From contig CALDPL010000396.1 of the NCBI GenBank assembly GCA_937911965.1, positions 1-11,877 of the forward strand: DNA of 11,877 bases, in the 5' to 3' direction. Position numbers and translations under genes: made by a program. The notes beneath the pieces were generated by a model. That model made no database searches. It saw only the letters and a program-made list of their open reading frames with translations, and had not been told where the DNA came from. Shown one piece after another: positions 6,676-11,877 of the stretch. Position 1 is the first letter of the stretch, and every line of letters starts with the position of its first letter. Source of the DNA: an uncultured Allomuricauda sp. Lineage in GTDB: Bacteria; Bacteroidota; Bacteroidia; Flavobacteriales; Flavobacteriaceae.

Positions 6676-8652
6676 ATGAAAAGACTGATCTCTTCATTTT
6701 TATTTTTGGTGTCCTTGGGGGCAAACTCCCAGGATGCTCGCCTATTGGCGGAACTCCGACCCATTGCCTCCCCCCTTGAATCGATTGTTGAATCTTCCCG
6801 GGGGCCGAGTACCCAAAGTCTTAGGGAGCTGGCCGACCAAAGCTTTTCCAAACTGGGCTACGCGCAGGCCGCCAGGACCTATGACCGGGTCCTACAGCGG
6901 CCTGACGCGGCCCACGACCGTGAATCCAAGGCCGGGGATGCCCATTATTTCAGTGGCAACCTCAAGGAGGCCCACCGGCTGTACGGGGAACTGTACCGAC
7001 GTTACGGACATGGCATTTCCAAAGAGCGTGTACCAAATGATCCGGATGCCAAGGAAATGGGAAGGCAGCGCAGGGCCCTCCGCCTGGACCGTATGTATTC
7101 CCAAGGCGGGGTTAGAAACATAGGGAACGATTCCCTTGCCAAGTGGGAACCCGCTTATTTCACCGAGATCAAGAACCTGGACCTCAATTCCAAATACTCG
7201 GATTTTGCGCCCATGTTCCACAAAGGAAACCAATTGGTATTTGCCTCTTCCCGGGATACCGGTACCGCGTTCTCCCGCAGGCAAAAACGGAACAAACAGC
7301 CCTTTTTGGATCTCTATATTGCGGATCAAGTCCCCGGGGAAGGGGAATACGAGGGGACCCGAAAATTCTCAAACGAGCTGAACACCAAGTACCATGAGGC
7401 CTCTGTGGCCTTTTCCCCAGATGAAAAAACCATTTACTTTACCCGGAACAATTATGGGAAGAACAAAAAACGCAGAAAGCAGAAAGAAATAAACCACTTG
7501 AAGGTCTTTCGCTCCAGCTTTGTGGACGGACAATGGACCAAGGCCGAGGAGCTGCCGATCAACGGGGAGGACTTTTCCACCGGCCATCCCAGCCTGTCCC
7601 CGGATGGGAAAAGGATGTATTTTGTGTCCGATCGCCCCGGGGGCTTTGGGGGCACCGACATCTATATGGTGGACCTATTGGACAACGGGGGCTTTTCAGA
7701 GCCGAAAAACCTGGGAAGGACCATCAACACCGAAGCCCGGGAAATGTTCCCCCACATCACGGAAAACGGCCTTTATTTCTCCTCCGACCGGGCCATGGGC
7801 TTTGGGGGATTGGATGTGTACCGTGCGGACCATGCCGATGGAATCTTTTCGGTGGGGGTCAACCTTGGGGAACCGATCAACAGCAGGGGGGATGATTTTT
7901 CCTTTATCGTGGATGCCTCAGGTCAAAGGGGATACTTTGCCTCCAACCGAAAGGGGGGCAAGGGGGACGATGACATATATTCCTTTACCCGCATCCCCAA
8001 TCTGAACAGCATTTCGGGGATCGTCTACGATGCGGTGACGGACCAACCCTTGGAAGAGGTCCGGGTGGCCCTTTTGGACCGGGCACAAAAACTCCTGGAC
8101 GAGACCCTGACCAGTGCTGATGGAAGCTATGTCTTCCACAACCTGGACCCGGAGGCCGCCTACGGCATCAAAACATCCAAGGAAGGGTATGGGGAACAGA
8201 TTACCCAGGCCAGGACCCAGGACAACCAACCGGTACAGGTGAATCCCGTACTCCAAAGGGAAATTCCCCTGCTCGATAAAGAGAAGAACCAGATCGTACT
8301 GGACCCCGAGGCCATCCATTTTGATTTTGATCGGTATAACATCAAGCCCCAAGCGGCCCGGGAACTGGACAAATTGGTGTCCCTGTTGAAAGACAACCCC
8401 TCCCTGGTCATCAAGATCGAGGCCCATACCGATGCCATTGGGGATAGCAATTACAATCTGTACCTCTCCGACAAACGGGCAAAATCCACCAGGGACCATT
8501 TGATTGCCCAAGGGGTGGACGCCTCCCAAATCCAAAGTGCCATCGGTTATGGGGAGGAACGGCCCTTGAACGAATGTTCCGATGGGACCCGCTGTTCCAA
8601 GGAGAAACACCGATTGAACCGCAGATCGGAGTTCTATATCGTTTCGCAGTAG
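6676..8652 (+). CDS. OmpA-family envelope protein with TPR, PD40 propeller and CRD (PorE-like architecture)
   Basis: An outer-membrane/periplasmic protein predicted to anchor to peptidoglycan. The 658-aa product has a signal peptide (about 1-19, ending GANSQ with no lipobox Cys) and a TPR-like helical region (45-115). PD40/WD40-like propeller repeats follow (about 175-440), visible as recurring signatures such as FSPDEKTIYFTRN (246-258), LSPDGKRMYFVSDRPGG (307-323), ENGLYFSSDRAMGFGGLDVY (363-382) and QRGYFASNRKGGKGDDDIY (417-435). Then come a carboxypeptidase-regulatory-like Ig domain (446-525) and an OmpA C-terminal domain (545-656), with AHTDAIGD (583-590, Asp586 for diaminopimelate) and Arg601. 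This order matches PorE of type IX secretion and its many flavobacterial paralogs. A PorP/SprF partner, usual upstream of such paralogs, is absent, so a T9SS role is not shown. The ATG at 6676 is preferred over an in-frame start at 6616, because it gives a proper signal peptide. Confidence 0.93.
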   Translation: MKRLISSFLFLVSLGANSQDARLLAELRPIASPLESIVESSRGPSTQSLRELADQSFSKLGYAQAARTYDRVLQRPDAAHDRESKAGDAHYFSGNLKEAHRLYGELYRRYGHGISKERVPNDPDAKEMGRQRRALRLDRMYSQGGVRNIGNDSLAKWEPAYFTEIKNLDLNSKYSDFAPMFHKGNQLVFASSRDTGTAFSRRQKRNKQPFLDLYIADQVPGEGEYEGTRKFSNELNTKYHEASVAFSPDEKTIYFTRNNYGKNKKRRKQKEINHLKVFRSSFVDGQWTKAEELPINGEDFSTGHPSLSPDGKRMYFVSDRPGGFGGTDIYMVDLLDNGGFSEPKNLGRTINTEAREMFPHITENGLYFSSDRAMGFGGLDVYRADHADGIFSVGVNLGEPINSRGDDFSFIVDASGQRGYFASNRKGGKGDDDIYSFTRIPNLNSISGIVYDAVTDQPLEEVRVALLDRAQKLLDETLTSADGSYVFHNLDPEAAYGIKTSKEGYGEQITQARTQDNQPVQVNPVLQREIPLLDKEKNQIVLDPEAIHFDFDRYNIKPQAARELDKLVSLLKDNPSLVIKIEAHTDAIGDSNYNLYLSDKRAKSTRDHLIAQGVDASQIQSAIGYGEERPLNECSDGTRCSKEKHRLNRRSEFYIVSQ

Positions 8653-8669
8653 GGGGGTTCTTACCTCCT
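8651..8669 (+). terminator. Possible weak terminator overlapping the OmpA-family stop codon
   Basis: AGGGGG (8651-8656) can pair with CCTCCT (8664-8669) through a 7-nt loop, with one G-T wobble. No strong T-run follows. This is the only hairpin next to the stop codon, so the call is tentative. Confidence 0.25.
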
Positions 8670-8855
8670 CCTAAACCATTGTTCTTTCCATCAGGCCCAA
8701 AATAATTTGACCTCCTTTATTTGGATTTAAGAATCGATCTATTAATGTTATTTCGGTTTGATCTGTGCCACTCCCTGGTGGGGGACAAGTATCATAACGG
8801 ATCGAATTGTGACGCCTTGAAATCCAAAATACAACCGGATCCACCTATTAATTAT

Positions 8856-8875
8856 CCTCGGGGCAAGCCCCAAGG
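8856..8875. repeat. REP-like short hairpin
   Basis: CCT (8856-8858) and GGGG (8860-8863) pair with CCCC (8868-8871) and AGG (8873-8875) around a CAAG loop, with a single C/A mismatch. The GGGGCAAGCCCC core in otherwise AT-rich intergenic DNA resembles the short palindromes dispersed in many Bacteroidota genomes. A repeat family cannot be proven from one copy. Confidence 0.4.
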
Positions 8876-9140
8876 CATTTAGAGGATGATGGCTCTATAT
8901 TCCAAACTTTCCTCAAAAATCGTCGCGAACTTCGGTGAATTAGGCCCATAAAGGGTAAATGAATTTTTCGACAGTCACATTATAATCGATTCAGGGGTAG
9001 TGCATTATTTTAAAGAAAAACCCATCTCTTTAAATGGGGATTGAAGAGTATTTATCCAGAGTAAAGCTAAACGTTAAAGTAGATGAAAAATTCCAACTGA
9101 AAAATTTCGATTTAATTACTTGGTTTTTGGTTTCAGTGTA

Positions 9141-9162
9141 ATTATGGCGAATTCGCCACAAT
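9141..9162. promoter_or_regulatory. Palindromic operator candidate upstream of the KilA-N gene
   Basis: TGGCGAATTCGCCA (9145-9158) is a perfect 14-nt palindrome, extended to 22 nt by ATT on the left and AAT on the right with one mismatch (A9144/C9159). It ends 11 bp before the ATG at 9174. The core CGAATTCG recurs at the centre of the 32-bp palindrome inside the gene. A dyad beside a gene for a DNA-binding protein suggests autoregulation; this is inference. Confidence 0.5.
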
Positions 9163-9173
9163 ATGAATTTAAT

Positions 9174-9530
9174 ATGGCAAAAAATAAAAAGATAGAAGTT
9201 ATTGGTAGGGAAATAAGCCTATTCTCAGAAAAATCAAAAGACTTCATCTCTCTCACAGATATGGCTCGTTATCGAGATTCGGAGCGTACTAATTATATAA
9301 TTCAAAACTGGATGCGTACCCGAAGCGCCATAGAGTTTTGTGGGCTTTGGGAACAAATGAATAGCCCAGATTTTAAACGCATCGAATTCGATGCGTTTAA
9401 AAATGAATCGGGAGCCAATAGCTTCACACTAACTCCACAAAAATGGATTGAAACTACCAACGGCGCTAAAAAAGTTGCTGAAGTCGCCTGTTCGATGCAT
9501 ACCTCCCTTTCTTCATCCTGGGTCAAATAG
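9174..9530 (+). pseudogene. KilA-N domain protein, 3'-truncated remnant
   Basis: The KilA-N domain is a DNA-binding domain found in phage and virus proteins and in mobile-element-linked bacterial proteins. The 118-aa product matches the N-terminal part of the family seen in Bacteroidota: an ISLTDMARYRDSERTNYIIQNW stretch spanning 25-46, MRTRSAIEFCGLWEQMNSP (47-65) and SFTLTPQKWIETTN (83-96). Full-length relatives run to roughly 250-290 aa and continue with a GRYGGT...AHxDIAFEF segment. Here family sequence stops at about residue 96, followed by 22 unrelated residues and TAG. Neither other forward frame restores it, so this is a truncation, not a simple frameshift. In-frame starts exist upstream (ATG 9144, TTG 9120), but MAKNKKIE from 9174 fits the family. 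Codons are AT-rich, unlike the neighbours, which suggests horizontal acquisition. The retained part may still bind DNA. Confidence 0.75.
9371..9402. repeat. Perfect 32-bp palindrome inside the KilA-N coding sequence
   Basis: The left arm TTTTAAACGCATCGAA (9371-9386) is followed directly by its exact reverse complement (9387-9402), with no spacer and no mismatch. It encodes part of residues 66-77 (around FKRIEFDAFK). The central TCGAATTCGA shares CGAATTCG with the dyad at 9145-9158; the two centres are 235 bp apart. Confidence 0.95.
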
Positions 9531-9814
9531 CCCACCCTGCTCCTTAAACAGTGAGGAACGTATTATAAAAGCCTTAACCTGCCCGAAACGATCGGGGTTT
9601 TCAGGGCTCCTTTCTCCTTTGTGCACTAGGTCGGGGAAAATGCTCGATAAACGGCATGCCTCTTATTGCACTTTATCGATGAAACCGCTTGCTTTGTGGG
9701 GTCTGGGAAAGCTGGGTGGGGTTTTAACTCCCTTTTTGGGCCGTTCATCCCATTGTTTTTCCTGAGGTGGTTTGGATATCAATCTTTGCAGTGAAACTCT
9801 TTTAACCCAAACTT
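9531..9814. other. Non-coding stretch after the KilA-N remnant
   Basis: No gene could be supported here. A small hairpin (CCCGA 9582-9586 with TCGGG 9592-9596) followed by GTTTTC is a weak terminator candidate for the KilA-N transcript. AATCTTTG at 9781-9788, one base off TAnnTTTG, lies 26 bp upstream of the next start codon and may be its promoter. The KilA-N homology break lies around 9461, so this DNA probably derives from whatever event truncated that gene. Confidence 0.4.
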
Positions 9815-9985
9815 ATGAAAAGATTACTACTAGTTAAGGAAATTTACTTGGAAGGATTTAGAAACCTGGGGCACATCATTTTGGAACGGTATTTCAAAAT
9901 CTTTGCCTGGTTCAGTTTTATCATGTTCTTTATCGTGCTATACGCCTTTGTATACCGAATCGTCACCGGCTATGCCTTTGACTGA
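9815..9985 (+). CDS. Small membrane protein, DUF6747-like
   Basis: A 56-aa protein of unknown function. It starts MKRLLLVKEIYLEGFRNL, has one strongly hydrophobic segment at about 29-48 rich in Phe, and ends RIVTGYAFD. I recall short flavobacterial proteins with this layout (an N-terminal KEIYLEAF-like helix, one TM, a conserved TGFAFD-type end) annotated as DUF6747; I could not check the name. An ATG start, unbroken frame, membrane segment and an excellent terminator 24 bp after the stop all support a real gene. It stands alone, convergent with the DUF4837 gene. The N-terminal helix is amphipathic and probably cytoplasmic. Confidence 0.8.
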   Translation: MKRLLLVKEIYLEGFRNLGHIILERYFKIFAWFSFIMFFIVLYAFVYRIVTGYAFD

Positions 9986-10009
9986 CAAAAAGGATTGTTG
10001 TTTATCAAT

Positions 10010-10050
10010 GCAAAAGCCCGACTTCATTTAGGTCGGGCTTTTGCTTTTTG
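10010..10050. terminator. Strong bidirectional intrinsic terminator
   Basis: GCAAAAGCCCGAC (10010-10022) and its exact reverse complement (10032-10044) form a 13-bp stem with a 9-nt loop, followed by TTTTT (10045-10049). It lies between two convergent genes and fits termination of the small membrane protein gene on the plus strand. Because the stem has an A-rich left foot, it can also act on the DUF4837 transcript from the minus strand. Confidence 0.92.
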
Positions 10051-10072
10051 GGTTCCGCCGATGGAAATTGGA

Positions 10073-11068
10073 CTATTCCGCCTGGGGCCTTGGAGTGAAG
10101 TCCACCGTCTTGAGGATGGCCTCCAATTCAAACATATAGTCCCTTTTTGCAGTGGAGGGGGCGAAGGTGAAACCCTCGATCACCATTTTTCTGTTGTTTT
10201 CCTTGTCGTTGATGATATAACAGAGGAAGGGGCCCGCCATGGGGTAGCCGTGGATATCCCACATCCCCCGGACCTCAACGGCCTTCTTTCCCCCTATTTC
10301 CACGGGGAATACATGGGGGGCAAAGGCTTTTTCGGTGGACATATAGGTCCCCTCATTGGGGCCGGGAACATACTTCTTCCCTATAGAATCCCGCATACGC
10401 ACGATGTCCTGCACCAAGGTAGAATCGGACTTAAAGCTGTCCATGGGCATCTCATAAGCAATCAGGTTCATGGTCCCCTTGGGGATCTGTATGTCCATCC
10501 AGACGAAGTTGTCCTCGCGTTTTCCGACCTTATAGAGGGAGGGAACGTCAAGCCGTATCCCAAACTCCTCTTCCAGGGCCCTATCCTTGCTCAGGGAACG
10601 CTTAAAGCGTCTCTGGGCTTCGGAGATCTCCAAGGCCTTGAAGGCCGCAATGGCCTTTGGGGCCAGGGAATCCAAATTTTGTATCAGCACTTCGGGGGTC
10701 GGCCCTGTGGCCACGGCCACGTTCTGGGGCTTGGCATATATGTCCTTGTTGATGTGGGCCAGGGAGGATTCCTCCTGTTCCACATAGAGTACCGATCTGG
10801 AATAGGTGGTGGTGGTGGTGAACACGCTCGGGGGAATCTGGGTGATGCTGAACAGGGGCTCCCGTTGTGGCAGTCCCAGGACATGGTCCGCAAACTCCTC
10901 CCTGATCTTGTCCCCCACGGGACCCTGCCAGAGTTCGGTGTCCATCACGACCATCAAGCTGTTGACCCCTCCGGTGGAAGGGGGAAGGAATTGTTCCTTG
11001 GATTCGTTCTTACAGGCTCCAAGCGCCATCAATGCCAGGGCGATGCCCAGCAGGATTGGTTTTTTCAT
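10073..11068 (-). CDS. DUF4837 family lipoprotein
   Basis: A predicted envelope lipoprotein of unknown function. The 331-aa product has a signal peptide with a lipobox LGAC, giving lipid-modified Cys19, followed by KNESKEQFLPPSTGGVNSL. The mature protein has the features of the Bacteroidota DUF4837 family: the early VVMDTELWQGPVGDKIRE stretch (40-57), an ITQIPPSVF segment (75-83), the RMRDSIGKKYVPGPNEGTYM region (224-243) and VRGMWDIHGYPMAGPFLCY (267-285). No catalytic residues are evident. It starts 9 bp after the stop codon of the LysM/transglycosylase gene and is almost certainly co-transcribed, hinting at a peptidoglycan or outer-membrane role. Its end faces the strong terminator. Confidence 0.93.
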   Translation of the reverse strand: MKKPILLGIALALMALGACKNESKEQFLPPSTGGVNSLMVVMDTELWQGPVGDKIREEFADHVLGLPQREPLFSITQIPPSVFTTTTTYSRSVLYVEQEESSLAHINKDIYAKPQNVAVATGPTPEVLIQNLDSLAPKAIAAFKALEISEAQRRFKRSLSKDRALEEEFGIRLDVPSLYKVGKREDNFVWMDIQIPKGTMNLIAYEMPMDSFKSDSTLVQDIVRMRDSIGKKYVPGPNEGTYMSTEKAFAPHVFPVEIGGKKAVEVRGMWDIHGYPMAGPFLCYIINDKENNRKMVIEGFTFAPSTAKRDYMFELEAILKTVDFTPRPQAE

Positions 11069-11077
11069 GTTGTCAAT

Positions 11078-11877
11078 TTACGAAGAACAATCGCACAATT
11101 TGAGTTTTGTGCCCGGTTTTAGGTTATTGCCACTAATACCGTTCCATTCTCGTAAATTCTCAACAGAAATTCCGGGATATTTTCTGGAGATGGTCCAAAG
11201 GGAGTCCCCGGAGCGGACCGTATGTTCCTTGGAACCATCCGTTACCGCTTGGGTTGAGCTCGGTTTTGGGCTGCTCGGGGCCACATAGGGTTTCCTTGGA
11301 AAAATGGTCAGTCGTTGCCCCACCCTGAGGTTGTTTGACCTGAGTCCGTTCCAGCTCTTGATCTGGCTGACCCCCACGCCGTAGCGTTCGGCGATCTTTC
11401 CCAGGTAGTCCCCACTCTGTACTTTATAACGGATCTGATCATTGGCGGTAATCAATTGGGGCATGGGGCTTTCCTTGGACTCGAGTTCCTCCTTGGCAAA
11501 GGCGTAGATCTCGTTCTCATTGCTGACAAAGGTACCGATCTTCGCTATGGGCAGGCGAAGTACGTAGTCCTTGCCCTTTACCTTGGGAATCACATTGAGC
11601 TTATAGGCCGGGTTGAGCATTTCCAGTTCCTCGGTGGAGATGTCCACCAATTTGGAAATCTGATCAAAGGTGATCATCTGTTTTATGCGGACGGTGTCGG
11701 TCTCAAAATAGGGTCGATCCGCCTTTTTATATTCCAGGCCGTGCTCCTCGGCGTATTCAAAGATGTACATGGTGGCCAAAAATGCCGGCAGATAGCCCGC
11801 GGTCTCCCTGGGGAGGAAGGGCCGAATGTTCCAATAGTTCTCATAGCCCCCGGACCTTCGAATGGCCTTGTTCACAT
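11078..11877 (-). CDS. LysM-containing lytic transglycosylase (MltD-like), partial
   Basis: The C-terminal part of a membrane-bound lytic murein transglycosylase that cuts glycan strands in the periplasm. The frame runs through the right edge; the first full codon in the window (GTG, 11875-11873) is read as an internal Val, not a start. The visible 265 residues begin in the end of the SLT domain: NKAIRRSGG (2-10), NYWNIRPFLPRETAGYLP (13-30), AFLATMYI. Then comes a degenerate LysM-like segment (about 62-112), and two clear LysM peptidoglycan-binding domains at 149-193 (YKVQSGDYLGKIAERYGV) and 218-261 (HTVRSGDSLWTISRKYPG), separated by a Ser/Pro-rich linker (199-212). The catalytic Glu lies outside the window. 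It precedes the DUF4837 gene by 9 bp. Confidence 0.92.
   Translation of the reverse strand, partial: VNKAIRRSGGYENYWNIRPFLPRETAGYLPAFLATMYIFEYAEEHGLEYKKADRPYFETDTVRIKQMITFDQISKLVDISTEELEMLNPAYKLNVIPKVKGKDYVLRLPIAKIGTFVSNENEIYAFAKEELESKESPMPQLITANDQIRYKVQSGDYLGKIAERYGVGVSQIKSWNGLRSNNLRVGQRLTIFPRKPYVAPSSPKPSSTQAVTDGSKEHTVRSGDSLWTISRKYPGISVENLREWNGISGNNLKPGTKLKLCDCSS

Larger units (their letters stand above)
8653..9173. other. AT-richer non-coding stretch upstream of the KilA-N remnant
   Basis: These ~520 bases hold no gene I can support on either strand; the only open frames are very short and without recognisable features. Base composition shifts to AT-rich compared with the neighbouring OmpA gene. 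It contains the REP-like hairpin at 8856-8875, several TA-rich tracts (for example around 8735-8755 and 9000-9065) that could hold promoters, and the dyad at 9141-9162. With the KilA-N fragment it looks like an inserted and decaying islet. Confidence 0.55.

Noticed and set aside
7918..8610. A 230-codon minus-strand frame opposite the OmpA-family gene
   Set aside because: It lies fully inside the OmpA-domain coding sequence on the other strand and shows no family resemblance.
9019..9036. CCCAT/ATGGG mini-hairpin upstream of the KilA-N remnant
   Set aside because: Only a 5-bp stem in AT-rich DNA, which is expected by chance.
9448..9765. A 105-codon frame that could be a frameshifted continuation of the KilA-N gene
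   Set aside because: The translated sequence lacks the expected KilA-N continuation and is Pro/Ser/Cys-rich with no domain.
9995..11122. A 375-codon plus-strand frame across the DUF4837 gene
   Set aside because: It begins at the terminator and runs antisense to a lipoprotein with a clear signal peptide and lipobox; its composition is shadow-like.

Overview
The window looks like chromosomal DNA from a relatively GC-rich member of the Flavobacteriaceae (Bacteroidota), perhaps a Robiginitalea- or Muricauda-like genome. This rests on gene families and protein style: a DUF4837 lipoprotein, a TPR/PD40/OmpA envelope protein, a GH3-family protein beside an M23 peptidase and TatA, and a KilA-N protein. 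Start codons lack Shine-Dalgarno-like sequence, and one TAnnTTTG promoter box is visible. The genus is inference.

Layout. On the minus strand, a GNAT acetyltransferase (GTG start), kynureninase (kynU) and an MFS transporter form a probable operon. The transporter runs off the left edge, and its last ~49 codons do not read like a transporter. Divergent to it is a class I O-methyltransferase, whose 3' end overlaps a PAP2-family phosphatase by 35 bp. The phosphatase is the last gene of a tightly packed minus-strand unit: M23 peptidase, GH3-family protein, PAP2. The GH3 protein is about 100 residues short at its C-terminus. Divergent to that unit are tatA and a 658-aa peptidoglycan-anchored outer-membrane protein with PorE-like domain order.

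After it comes a ~1.1 kb AT-richer accessory islet (about 8653-9814). It holds a REP-like hairpin and a 3'-truncated KilA-N gene with two strong palindromes sharing a CGAATTCG core: one 12 bp upstream of the start, and one perfect 32-bp palindrome inside the coding sequence. A 56-aa membrane protein (DUF6747-like) follows and ends at a strong terminator shared with the convergent pair DUF4837 lipoprotein / LysM lytic transglycosylase (MltD-like, cut by the right edge).

Most of the core genes concern the cell envelope: peptidoglycan cleavage, peptidoglycan anchoring, lipid phosphate turnover, protein export and lipoproteins. The kynureninase unit is the metabolic exception. No CRISPR array, rRNA, tRNA or complete mobile element was seen. 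The most unusual signals are the paired palindromes at the KilA-N remnant, the truncated GH3 gene, a 22-nt dyad just upstream of the OmpA-family gene, and the composition break at the left edge.
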